This document shows, in pieces, positions 38,001 through 50,345 of a stretch of 64,000 bases of DNA. Origin of the DNA: Seriola aureovittata (Eukaryota > Chordata > Actinopteri > Carangiformes > Carangidae). Numbering within the stretch: position 1 is the first letter of the stretch; each line of letters begins with the position of its first letter. A program made the position numbers and the translations under genes. The notes below the pieces were generated by a model. It searched no databases and was not told where the DNA came from. It saw only the letters and a program-made list of their open reading frames with translations. Where the stretch lies: NCBI RefSeq assembly GCF_021018895.1, contig NC_079372.1, positions 21,099,237 through 21,163,236 on the forward strand. The letters run 5' to 3'.

Positions 38001-39509
38001 AGGTTGGAGGTGTTTTTAAATGATTTTTCTTTTATTCTTTTTCTTTCATCTCATGTTTTTATGTATTTCTTAAATGTTTTTACTGTACAGTTGCTCTATA
38101 AATAAAGATTTACTTGTACTGGGAAAGTCCACCAGTAATAATAATAATAAATAAAAGATTATATCTAGTAGATAGGACCTTTCTATAGAAAGTGTGTCAG
38201 ACTGCTTCACAAGACAATAAAGACAGAAAATGAGCCCATTAAAAAACAGTGAAAGGTCCCTGAGCTTGTAAACAGAAAAGTACCAGAGTGAGTGGGACTC
38301 ATACACTTATAATCCGTTCCTGCGCAGTAGTCCTCTCCTCTCCTCCGTGTCAGGATTTAACGCCTGGTTGGTTCAGGTGAGTCTGTTCACTGAGATCAGA
38401 TCTGACCTCTTGTGCTGCTTCCTCCCATTCTCACAGAGCAATCTCATCTACTGTCAGTTCACCTGTGTGACGGGCCGTAACCCGACCAGGCTGTTAAAAC
38501 CATTTCCATTTTGAAACCACATCAGCACACTGTAAAAAAAGAAAAGAAAAGAAAAAAGCAGTGACATCTCAGTCCAGCAGTTTTGGATATCCACCGACCG
38601 ACACTGTTTTCATTCCTCTGTGTCTATTTTCAGCTGTTTGAATTAACTTCATGACATTTTTCTAAGAATATTTCACGCTGTGCTGCCTTTAATCTGAGTT
38701 TCAACATTGTTTAATGTATTTAGTCTTCGCTCTCTGTTCCCACTTTCTCGACCTTGCAGAGGTCGTATCCAGAGTTTCAACATTAGTTTGTTCAGTTTCT
38801 TCATGTCGTTCCCTGTCCCTCTCTGGCTTACGCGTCCCGTCCTCCTCCTCCAGACCTTTCTAACCTTCCTCGGGGGGGTTTCATCAGGTCTCTCAGTGTG
38901 TTTAATCCCGACCTGCTCTGTAGCCTGATTGTCACGGCTGGTGGAGCTGCAGATCAGATTGGACTGGAAGGAGGGAGAGTTCACACTGCTGTACCTCCTC
39001 ATCCATGACGGAGGAATGACAACATCTCTCTCTCTCCCTGTTTTCCCACTCTGCCTTCACTGTTGTTATATGCCCCTCGTTCTTTTTCTCACTGTCAGTG
39101 ACCATCTCTCCCTCTTTTCCTCTCTCTGTCCTGATCGGTTTCCGTCCATCCACCAGTTCAGTCAGGCAAAGGAGGGCTTGGCATGCATTCCTGTCTTTGA
39201 AAATCCATCTGCCTCTCTCTCTCTTTTACTGTCTCCTTCTGTCTTTTCATCCCTGTCCCCACTCTTTTATAAAAACCCATCCATCTCCCCTTGTATTTCA
39301 CCATCTCTCCTGTATACACTAAACAGAACAACCAGTGCAGTTATTGTAAAATATGGTGAAATATTACCTAAGAAAGAACTTAGCAGCAGAGGACACAGCC
39401 AGGAGCTGTTAAATATGTTATCAGATGACATGGAAGTCAACCTGCTATCTTATCTGCAGTGTAACTGTAGCCCTGCGGGCTCAGAAACATGAGAACCAGG
39501 CCCTGATCA

Positions 39510-39518
39510 CAGTTTGTG

Positions 39519-39583
<65 letters not shown>

Positions 39584-39838
39584 TTTTTCATCATAAATAA
39601 TGAACATTTCCAAGCATGGTTTTGTAAAAGTGAGAATCATCAGTTTTGTGCCAGAAAAATAATGGAAAAAATAACATATAGCTTCCTAGAAATATAACTA
39701 AGCCACAGGAGCAGGAGCAATTAAGCGGAGGATTGAGAGAGAATCTGACCCCCCTGATTAAAACCCGGAACCCCCCCCCCAAAAAAAACAAAAACAAAAA
39801 AAAAACAAAAAAAAAAAAAAAAAAAATAAAAAAAAGAG
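39510..39838. repeat. (GT)n array and C/A homopolymer block
   Basis: GT array 39512-39581. The block 39770-39838 is a C run followed by an A-rich run with few interruptions and could be a poly(A) tail remnant of a retroelement. Confidence 0.85.
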
Positions 39839-41307
39839 GTCTAAACAACAGATTGGGAGGCGTTGAAACATTGATATATCCTAGTTACCTGTAATTGTAA
39901 ATATTACAATATATTTCCGACATTCATGGCTGGAGGAATCTTGTAATACGATTTCAAACACCCCTGAAGTGGACCGTACCATTTCTTAACGTTGCGTCTG
40001 TCTGCCTGCGTCACTCCGTCAGTGGCTCCGTCCTCACGTCTGTGCGTCACACAAGCGGGCGTAAGTAAATGTAAGTAGCACGAGCTAACTATCCAGCTGG
40101 TTCAATACACTTCACTTTCTTATCATCGGAGTTTCTGAATCAGATTGTGTCAAGTATCTACAGCTGAACGCTAATGTTAGCTAGTTTCTAACTTTAGCCT
40201 TAAGTTACAGTTTTAGCTAACTATTATTAGCTAGCTCAAAGCGCGCCCTTTCATTTCCGGTGGGGAAATACAGAGAAGCTGCATCACACTGCCATCTCTG
40301 CCCACACAGGCCCGCCCCAATTAGTGACGTAAGAGCACCTCTTTGGAGGTACTCTTACATCACCCTCTCAAAGTAACTATCTATTACTATTTTTATCCCA
40401 CGAGGGCTTTTGTGTTGAACAGGCACAAAATCAAACAATCATTTGGCAGATCAAGCAACTTTTTTTTCTTGCTGGTTCAGGAATCACTCACACAAAAAGA
40501 AGCTAGGTGTCATATTATGAGCTCAAGAGTTTAACATGAATTGATCTCCCATCTTTTTCCATCCTTTTCCACCCGCTCCTCTCTGCAACTGAACGCCGCT
40601 CAGCTGAAAGCCTGATCCAATAGTTCCGACATCTGTTCGACCTCCAGCCAGAATCATTGTTTCCATTATCAGGCCGGCTCATTGATCAGTGAGTTTAGAG
40701 CCATTAACGGACTGTTTGCCCCCTGATAGACTGATCTTAATGTGGGTTAGGACACCGAGACAGGGAGGGAGGGACAAGAGGGAGGGAAGGACAGCGGGAG
40801 ATGAAAAATTAAAAGGTCGGGAAAACAGCCCAAAGAGTGATGAAGGGATGAGAGGGAGGGGAGGAAGCAAGGGAGGGCAGAGAGGATGAAAGGATAGAAA
40901 GAGGAGAGGGAGGGAGAGAGGAAGGGAGGGATGGGGGGTGAAAATAGTGACAGAGACAGAGTTGTGGAAAGAATCGGACAAATAAGCAAATGCCCTTGAT
41001 GCTGATGCTGCAACTGCAACTCCACCTGGACCTGAGAGGATTATTTAAAACGTCCTCAGAGATTCAAGGTTTCAGTGTTTTAACCATTTCACTTTATATT
41101 TTGGCAAAAGACCATATAAGTATTATTCATTTATGTTTTTCCTGTGCTCCTTTCTCACCTTTCTCCTCCATCCATCCCTCCATTTCTTTCTTTTGTTGCC
41201 GGCGGTTCGTTGCAGAGAGACTAGCTTGTTTCCATGGAAACGGACTGAGCCAGATGAGCTTAGTTACTTGCGCTGCAGCGTCTGTCCTAACTCACACACT
41301 GTTTGCG

Positions 41308-41425
41308 TGTGTGTGTGTGTGAGAGAGAGAGTGTGTGTGTGATTGGTCGTAGCTCTAAAGAGAAGGAAGGATCATGATTTATGAGAGCCTAATGCACTGG
41401 GCAGACACTTGGATGAACAGAGGCT

Positions 41426-41463
<38 letters not shown>
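41308..41463. repeat. Two (GT)n arrays
   Basis: 41308-41340 (with a GA insert) and 41429-41463. Confidence 0.93.
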
Positions 41464-41464
<1 letters not shown>

Positions 41465-41894
41465 ATTCATTATTAGCGATGCAACCCAGCTCTTCTATCG
41501 TGTCATTAGCTGTTTTGTTTTTCTGTTTTTGTCCCTACTTTGCTGTTTTTCTTTCTTCTCATATTTCCCGTTACATCTCCGTCTCTTTTTCTCCGTCTCT
41601 CTTCATACCACCACTGCCCAGCTGTAATTCCACGCTCTTATCCGTCTCTCTGCGGTAATTAAAATCACCATGGGAATGATCTGCATCACCATAGCAATGA
41701 CATCTGGGTCTCAGCGCGGGAGGGAGAGGAGCTGTGTCGTACGATATCCTGACTGTCTGTCAGCCGTGAAGCTGGAAATTCAGGATGGAAATAGTTCAGA
41801 ATATTCATGTGCTTAATGGTGATTATCATCACGACATCACTGATTGAAAGCATATTTTTACAAAAATGTAAACAGCTTGTCCTCATACAGGAAG

Positions 41895-41975
41895 CTTGAC
41901 ATTTTGGGAAATAGGCTAATTGGCTTTCCTCCTGAGAGCTAGATGAAAAGATCAATAGACATAAGACGCTCTGAC
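41895..41975. repeat. GCTAAGCTAA-type dispersed repeat, fragment
   Basis: cattttgggaaataggctaa, ggctttcctcctgagagcta and gatgaaaagatcaatagaca match the end of the 28130 / 56515 family. Confidence 0.5.
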
Positions 41976-42303
41976 AGTTTTGCCAAGAGACAATTAGTTT
42001 AGCTCATAGAGTCGTTGGAGGTGCCAGACGATCTGAGGGTGATGGCCAGAAAGGTGTTTTAATCAAGCACATAAAGGCATGTTGGTAAACGGATGAGAGC
42101 TTGAAGAGGATTGTTAGTGTTGCCTTCAATGTCCTGAAAACTTTCAAAATGGCCTCAAATGCACCGGAAAAAGGTTTAAAAAGTGCAACACACTGCTGAG
42201 CAGCAGGTTAGGGAGGTAGTGACAGGTGTGAAAAGACACTCAGGTGTGTTTTTGTGGAACAGCTATAATGGTGAAAGCTCTTGATCGTGTCCTCGTCATT
42301 TTA

Positions 42304-42983
42304 CCAGAGGTGGACAGTAACAAACTACATTTATTTGAGGACTGTACTTCAGTATATTTTTCAGTATCTGTTCTTTACTTGAGTATTTTTTTTTTTTTTA
42401 GAAACTTTTGACTTTTGACTCCACTACATTTCTATGAAGTGCTCTTACTTTGAAACAGCTTTTAGTCAGAGGGATGAATTTTATTTTATTTTGAAAAATG
42501 TCATGTTTGCGCTTGTCAGTGTCCTAACGATGGCGACGTTAGATAAAGATGAGGCAGAGGATTCTTCACAGAGACCATGCTCTGATCTGACGTCTGTGTT
42601 TGATTAATTTAGTTTGAAATGTTTGCCGCATTCACCACGACCAGACTTCATCACTGGCTAAAAACAATAAGAAATACTAATGATGTCTGTCCTGTTGTTG
42701 ATTCAGTTGGTTTTATGTCCATGTCAACAGCCTTTGTATCCCACAGTCGTTTTATTCTACAGGTTCAACAGTCAGTCAGTCAGTCAGTCAGCAGGTTGTT
42801 TCAGACTCATTAGTTTCTGTAAATGTGGAACAATACAACGATGAGTTCACATAAAAAAAATGTTTACTTTTGAATACTTCAGTATTTTTAAAACCCAGTA
42901 CTCCAATACTTTAACTCCAGTCAAAGTATTGTATTGTAGTATTTGACCTGGAGCATCTAAACTCTGACTTTATCCACCTCTGG
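42304..42983. mobile_element. hAT-like non-autonomous DNA transposon (680 bp)
   Basis: Starts CCAGAGGTGGA (42304-42314) and ends TCCACCTCTGG (42973-42983), an exact 11-bp terminal inverted repeat. A direct repeat ATTTTA flanks it on both sides (42298-42303 and 42984-42989). If the element is taken as starting at CAGAGG, the flanks are an 8-bp duplication with two mismatches, as expected for a hAT element. Subterminal ctacatttatttgagg and ctccactacatttct blocks are of the kind seen in a very common teleost element. It has no transposase frame. It ends 240 nt upstream of exon 2. Confidence 0.8.
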
Positions 42984-43223
42984 ATTTTAGGAAGAAATAA
43001 CTTCAGCTCTGTGTTATTTTTTTAAATGTTAAATAAAAATCAAGGACACGTGCAAATATCTGCACAAATGGGAATTTATTGATCTGGAAAATGGACATGC
43101 CCCCCCCCACTGTTTTATTTCTGACTGAACACATTCGTCTCTTTGAAACACAAGCTGTCGATGATGGTGTCACGCCTCACTAACGAGACTCTGTGTGTGT
43201 GTGTGTGTGTGTGTCTGTTGCAG

Positions 43224-43286
43224 AACTCCCAGAAGAAAAGAGGAGCACGACCCAACAACAAACCTGACAAGAAGCTCGGTCCGCAG
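43224..43286 (+). CDS. Exon 2: short basic hinge exon (21 codons)
   Basis: 63 nt, 21 codons, phase 0 to 0, residues 51-71, ending KKLGPQ. The acceptor is ctgttgcag and the donor is cag|gtaaca. The peptide is strongly basic (five Lys, two Arg, one Asp) and contains two Pro and two Gly, so it should break the helix between the coiled coils of exons 1 and 3. A KKRG-like linker lies at the matching place in family relatives, which supports the exon. It is too short for ORF-based detection and was placed by homology plus splice sites. It follows the 40.8-kb intron and sits between a TG tract (43192-43214) and a CA tract (43290-43302). As it is symmetric it could be skipped without a frameshift; that is inference. 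Confidence 0.82.
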
Positions 43287-44064
43287 GTAACACACACACA
43301 CAGCAAATCACATACTGAGATACATATTGCTTTTACATCTTAAAGACTAAAACACACACACACACTCACACACAATGCCACAGAGCGATAGAGGGCTACA
43401 TAACGATATCATGAATAACAAATAGCTGAGTGTGTTGAGTTGAAACACCTGCAGGACAAGATGGAGGGAAGCAGAGGAGCAGAGAAACACAATAGAGATA
43501 AATAGAAAAGGCTGGAGAGAGAGAGAGAGAGAGAGAGAGAAAACAACTGACATCAATATTACAGTCAATACCAAGGTTTCTCTGTGTTATTGATTGGTAA
43601 TTTACATTGTCTGTCAATTACTTTTAAAGTGTTTTTTCTTGCTGCCTAAAGGTTATTTAGATTCTTAACAACTGCCTTTAAAAGGCTGTAAACCAGTTTC
43701 TCTATAGTCACATGCACACACACACACACACACACACACACGGATACAGTCAAACTGGAACATCACATTTTCAGTGCAGTCTTTTTATGGCGTCGCCTGA
43801 GGCGGCTCTCGCCTCTCCTGATATCTACCTGCATGTGCTGCAGGTGAACTGCTCGTGTTGTTCCCTCCTGTGTTTCAGCGTGGAGCGGGTCACTGCAGAC
43901 TGCACAGTGTTCCAATGAGGAACTCTATCTGACGTGATAAAGCATTTCCTACAGCATTTTCCACCCAATAAAATCCCCCCACAGCTACAGCACTATAATT
44001 CAGTCCAATTAAAGACAAATGTAAGAAGAGTTATTATCGTTTAATTTGTTCGAGGCAGGATGAA

Positions 44065-44510
44065 GATTTTTAATCCTCCACGCCGGCGGCAGTCAGAGCA
44101 GCCGTATTGTTTTCAGGTCGTCCGTAAGTCCATCTCCTTCTCATGCACATGATATCTCAGTTACACCTTGACGGATCGTCTTCAAATTTGGCACAAACAT
44201 TCACTACGACTCAAGGACAAACTGATTCGATTTGGGGGGTCAAAGGTCATGGTCACAGTGACCTCACAAAACATGACTTTGCCCTTGTGAACGCAACGTC
44301 TCAAGAACTCCTCCAGGGAATCCCCTCAAATTTGGCACAAACGTTCACTTGGACTCAAGGACAAACTGATTAGACTTCGGTGGTCAAAGGTCAAAGGTCA
44401 TAGTGACCTGAGAAAACACTTCACACAGCAATTATGACAAAATTTCACACCAAACTTGTCTGAGAGGCGGAGGGATACAACCACGAGGAGGTGATTCGAG
44501 TTTTAATCTC
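44065..44510 (+). repeat. Dispersed repeat family A, copy 3 (two DR1 sites)
   Basis: Begins cctccacgccggcggcagtc. The central block (tcaaatttggcacaaacattcac through the nuclear-receptor half-sites) is present twice in tandem within this copy (about 44175-44280 and 44325-44420). It ends in the same gcggagggatacaaccacga tail as the other copies. Confidence 0.75.
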
Positions 44511-45739
44511 GCAGACTGCATCTTCCTGCAGTAGATCTGCAGTAACCTGAAAGAAAATACAGTGAGGAGGATCAGATCCAATAAAATCTAATTAATGAAT
44601 AAATGACAAAAAAAAGTCATTTATATGATGTAAACAGGAAAATGAAAACATTATTGACTTATCAGTTAAAACCAGAGCGTCCCTACTGCTTCTGTCGGGT
44701 GACTCTCATTAAAGTACACAGAGTTAAATCAGCCTTTTTTTTTGTAGATTCTCCCTAAATCAGCTGTTTTATTCTTTTGTTTTCTGTTTCAAGCACAGAC
44801 TGAGTTCAGAATCAACATATTAAGTTTGTCCGGAGCCGTGACCACAACCGTCATGTCAGAAATGTCACATGTCGGATCATTCGGATGTGTTTCTGCCTCA
44901 CAGCTCATGACTGTGTGTCTCTCTCTCTCTGTTGTCTATGACCTATTTCCTCTGGGGATCACACTCTATCAGTCCAAACAAGCCGCACGCAGTTTGGAGC
45001 AGATAGAGCAGCACTTCCTGTGTTCCCTCTCATCTTCACCACATCTCTCCCTCTTTTTTCTGGCCTCCATCTTGTCCTGCAGGTGTTTGTGCTCAGTGTG
45101 ATTCTTGCATGCCGAGTATTCGTTTATGTTTGGTCCTCAACGTCACACTTTATATCTCGACCTCCTCTTTATTGTGCTTCTTCTTCTTTTCCAAAGAAGT
45201 GAGCAACTTTTTCCTCGACTTCACTTTTCCAAACTCTCCCTCCCTTCCTGTTTTTTCCAAGTCACAAAAAAAGTTCAAACAATACTGAAATAAAACTTTA
45301 CAACTCTACAACAATGTCCATAGAGATGAGGATTAAAAACCTGCAGGACTAACTTCTCCACAGAGGCTGTCTGAAGGCAGCTCTCTCACCACCGTCTCTT
45401 GCCTCGTCTTCCTCTCCAGGCCACATACCATAAATGGCTGTAAATTTGTTGGCGCTGGCCGCGCTTAATGTGGTTGGAAACGCTCCACAGGCCGTAAAAC
45501 AAATACAGAGCTGCTTCTGAGGAATGGGAGCACTGGGTCACCTCAGGTCAGCAGTAGTTGCAGCTGAGTTTGGGTGTGTGTTTTTAGGGGAAAGAGACAC
45601 GGACGTGAAGACAATCTGTCTGTTTTTATTGAAGAGAAAGTTCTGGATTATTACGCTTGTAACCTTTTACAACTCCTTGTGTAATCCTTTGAGGTTTAAA
45701 GCTTCATAAACTGTTTCTTGTTTCTCCAGACATGTTTTA

Positions 45740-46322
45740 AACCCCGTAAAAAGCCTCAGATGTGATTCATATTTTGTTTCACTTGGTTTTCACACATAAA
45801 AAGTGAAAACAAAAAATCAAAAACTGGGCCTGAAGCTCGTCTCCTCTCACTTCCTGATGGAGAAATCTGGATCAGGCCTGAAGCCCCGCCCACCACCTGC
45901 AGCCCCAGGTGGACAGGTGAAAGAGCAGAGAGCATCAAGATGGTGAGAGGAGGAAACATCAGAGAGACTCAGCCACATGTTTGAGCCTCAGTCAGACCCA
46001 GACTCAGAGGAGGAGTCTGTTGAGACCAGAACCAGAGACTAGCAGACGGGTCAGAACCGTTAGCTAGTTAGCATCTTTTATTTGTTCATGTTGTTTGTTA
46101 GCTTGTAACTGGCAGTGTCTGACACAGTGTTAGCGGTTGTGCTGATGCTAACTCTCTCACTCTCTGTGCTGACAAGGTTTCAGGTGTATTTAGCCCCGCC
46201 CCCCGCCCCCACAGGTTGACAGGATTGGTTCCTTAGGTTTGTGATGTATGAAACCCTGAATCTGTGTTTATGAGACTGTCATTGGTTCACTGCAGTTCAA
46301 GGTGGAAACACTCAGTCATGGT
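45740..46322 (+). repeat. Dispersed repeat family B, copy 5
   Basis: Nearly full unit between exons 2 and 3, from the aaaagcctcagatgtgattc block to ggtggaaacactcagtcatg. A single GTTAGC subunit is present. Confidence 0.73.
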
Positions 46323-46993
46323 AATACTGCTTCCACTACACTGCTATTATGTCGTGCAACAGTCATTTTCTCAGTCACTTGTAAACTACCATTAGTCTTA
46401 CAGGTCTGTATTCTGTGTGCTAGTGAGTTAGTAAATATTAATTTCAGAGTCTGGACGACATCTGTGTGTCTCTCTTTTCCTTTGTGTGTGTTATTTGTTC
46501 ATGAGGAACAAACACAACATGACTCTGACCTCAGTGTTCGGTTGCTGAAAGCTGCGAGTTAGTCAAACAGCCCTTTGTCATTATTTCTTAAGTTCAAGGC
46601 AGTTTTAAACAGAATGAAAAGCCAATTCATCCCTGTTGAGTAACTGTGGCTCGTGTTCATCTCCCTGAAAGCAGACACTTTATTGCGTCTTGTTAATTGC
46701 CAAAGATGGATGTCAAAAGGTCGGTGCGGTTTGAAAACACCAGAAAAAATTCATCACATGCTTCATGTTCGTCCTCTGATGCTGTCCAGCCGTCAGTCTG
46801 GAAGGATCTAAGGTCGCAGATTCCAAGTCGAGCAGTGATCTCACTGGTCAGCTGTGGTGTGTGTGTGCGCGTGCGTGCACTGCATTTATCCATCTGTCTG
46901 CAGCTTTTACTTTCTGTGTGTCCCTGCCCCTGTGTCAGGTCGTCTCTTCATCTCTCTGTAACCTCTTTCCCAGGATAGACTGACTGAAGTTCC

Positions 46994-47033
<40 letters not shown>

Positions 47034-47111
47034 TCTCTTGTTTCAACCACAGGATGAGTTCATATTTAGCACGTCATATAATATCTGACACAAACAGAGG
47101 TTTAGGTCTGT

Positions 47112-47437
47112 TTGTTATTCCTCTGCACCGGCGACAGTCAGAGCCATAATGTTTTCAGGTTGTCCGTCCGCTCGTCAGTCCCATTCTCGTGGACACGATA
47201 TCTCAGTAATGCTTTGATGGAAATTCTTCAAATTTGTCACAAACTTCGACTTCGACTCAAGGATGAACTGATTATATTTTGGTGGCCAAAGGTCAAAGTT
47301 CAAGGTCACAGTGACTCTCACAAAACACTTTTTAACCATAACTCAAGACCAAATTTCACACAAATGGTTCATATTTTCTGACTCTGGATAAACAGAGATG
47401 TAACCTGGAACTAGTCTGAGTGGCGGAGGGATACATT
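47112..47437 (+). repeat. Dispersed repeat family A, copy 4 (carries DR1 site)
   Basis: Contains ccggcgacagtcagag, the gatatctcagtaatgc block, the half-site cluster at 47290-47308 and the gcggagggatac tail. Lies 266 nt upstream of exon 3. Confidence 0.75.
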
Positions 47438-47702
47438 TTCTCCTCACTCAGATCAGGGCAGCACCAACTATTCACATTCAGTTCATCAGTTAATTGTCTT
47501 TTTGCAAGTCTCAACAAAAAAGGAAAGAAAAAAAAGGAAAGAAATCAGGTTTTATAATTGTCGTTGATTAACTGACTAAATGACTCAGCTGTAGATGCGA
47601 CGACATGTTTGTGCATTTGTCATCCTCTGTGTGTGATGCAGCAGTTTTTGTATCGGTGTCACCTCAGTGTCTCTCCTCTCTCGCTCTGTCCCGTCGCTGC
47701 AG

Positions 47703-47870
47703 GAGGACAGTTCAGACCTGAAGTGTCAGCTCCACTTTGCCAAAGAGGAATCAGCCCTGATGTGCAAGAAGCTGACCAAGCTGGTGAAGGACAGCGAGGC
47801 CATGAAGGAGGAGCTGGCCAAGTACAGGTCGCTGTACGGAGACGTCGACGCCACGCTCACCGTGGAGGAG
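47703..47870 (+). CDS. Exon 3: coiled-coil repeat unit 1
   Basis: 168 nt, 56 codons, phase 0 to 0, residues 72-127. The acceptor is cgtcgctgcag and the donor gag|gtgagg. The translation begins EDSSDLKCQLHFAKEESALM and ends DATLTVEE. This is one of the most recognisable MTCL/SOGA segments (DLKCQLHFAKEE...AKYRSLYGDVD). About residues 76-113 form the first of three similar ~38-residue units (see exons 4 and 5). Leu/Ala/Met occupy heptad core positions, and the YGDVD end marks a turn before the next exon. Third-position GC is high compared with the AT-rich introns, as for other exons of this gene. Confidence 0.93.
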
Positions 47871-49313
<1,443 letters not shown>

Positions 49314-49884
49314 ATGGACCTCAGGAACTCTCTGGTGTTGGCGGCGGTCTGGGGGTGGGTCTTGGTCTCTCAGGAGGAGCCATGGTTCTTGGAGGAGGGG
49401 CTTCGTCTGAAAACGTCATGGAGCTCCAGAGACACCTCCAGTTTGTGGAGGAGGAGGCGGAGCTTCTGAGGAGGTCTCTGATCGAGATGGAGGAGCAGAA
49501 CAAACTCCTGATGAACGAGATCAACCGCTACAAATCCGAACTCCCGCCGCTGACGTCCACGCTGTCGTCCAATTCGTTAACGTCTCTGACGGACGGGCTG
49601 CTCAATGACAGCCCCGTGCACTCCATACAGGAAGCGGCGGTGCTCATCAGCACGGACACCCCCGCCCAGGAGGAGGAGCTCAGGCTGGCGAGGCTTCAGA
49701 TCGGAGAACTGAGCGGGAAGGTGAAGAAGCTGCAGTACGAGAACCGGGTGCTTCTGTCCAACCTGCAGCGCTGTGACCTGGCCTCCTACCATGCTCCTTC
49801 CTCCTCATCCTCCTCCTCCTCGCTGCGACTGGCTCTGGAGACGGATGCAGAGGCGGGAGACTCCGCTGAGTGCCTCCCCACCAG
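49314..49884 (+). CDS. Exon 5: Gly-rich linker, coiled-coil repeat unit 3, Ser-rich linker
   Basis: 571 nt, the largest visible exon, residues 179-369 with both end codons split (phase 1 in, phase 2 out). The acceptor is tgttttcctctag and the donor ccag|gtagtt. Order: a Gly/Leu/Val-rich low-complexity stretch (about 49334-49405); the third repeat unit with ELQRHLQFVEEEAELLRRS (about 49415-49535); a Ser/Thr/Leu linker with LSSNSLTSLTDGLLND; a second helix EEELRLARLQIGELSGKVKKL with ENRVLLSNLQRCD; then a Ser run encoded by tcc/tca/tcg triplets (49797-49830). The unit and the ELSGKV-KLQ-EN..LL.N.QR motif are family hallmarks. The Gly-rich stretch and Ser run are variable-looking and may differ between species. 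Confidence 0.93.
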
Positions 49885-49984
49885 GTAGTTTCACTTTCCC
49901 TACAACATTCGTGGGTCAAATTACTGTTAGGTCGGACCTGAGTTGGTATATGACACATCTGATCGTGTGAAGTCAGGACAAAGT

Positions 49985-50345
49985 TTATATTTTGTAATTG
50001 GATTGGTCATTTTAAACTATCAGGAAATCTCATTGAGACTAAAATCTCTTTTCCAAGAGAGACCTGAGAACAAGAAGCAGTCACAGGAGACAATCAATAA
50101 CAAAGACGACACGGCTACACAACACATACAAAACTAAGAAACAAAGAATTAACAAAAACATTCATAAAAATACATCAAATAATAAAGTTTTAATATCTCC
50201 AAGAGGAAATGTCAGACTGTAGTTTGAGGGCAGTTTGCAGCTCGTTCCATGTAAATGATGCTTAGTACCTGAAACCACTTCAGCCAGAATTAGTGCAGAG
50301 ATGAGGGACGTCGAGGGTTAATGAGTATTACTGGATCGTTTTCTG
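49985..50345. repeat. Teleost dispersed repeat (retroelement 3'-end type) in intron 5-6
   Basis: Contains aaatctcattgagactaaaa, tcttttccaagagagacctg, tgtagtttgagggcagtttgcagctcgttcc (in two parts) and tgaaaccacttcagccagaa, the block order of a common fish repeat. It fills over a third of the 949-nt intron between exons 5 and 6; the rest is AT-rich with nothing seen. Confidence 0.6.

Larger units (their letters stand above)
2398..43223 (+). other. Very large intron (about 40.8 kb)
   Basis: Donor aag|gtaaga, acceptor ctgttgcag. It holds the dispersed repeats and microsatellites listed separately. Stretches in which I see nothing supportable are roughly 2398-3420, 4100-4630, 4700-6090, 10260-10820, 14300-15930, 17300-18040, 19330-20230, 20730-22230, 27000-27330, 29200-29770, 30700-31100, 31550-32310, 32400-33500, 34300-36340, 38000-39500 and 39850-41300. 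Several are polypurine or polypyrimidine (6190-6560, 7780-8030, 10320-10760, 21540-21760, 33870-34030, 40750-40950). No nested gene is recognised on either strand. It is the only very long intron in the visible gene. Confidence 0.75.
43287..47702 (+). other. Intron 2-3 (4.4 kb)
   Basis: Contains dispersed repeat copies at 44065-44510, 45740-46322 and 47112-47437 and short CA, GA and CT microsatellites (43360-43375, 43521-43540, 43713-43741, 46999-47031). 44510-45740 is without a feature I can name. No additional exon that would fit the frame is seen. Confidence 0.7.

Noticed and set aside
38929..39492. 187-codon + strand frame
   Set aside because: Ser/Leu/Pro-rich translation of a pyrimidine-rich intron segment. 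No domain, no splice context and not in the gene's exon order.
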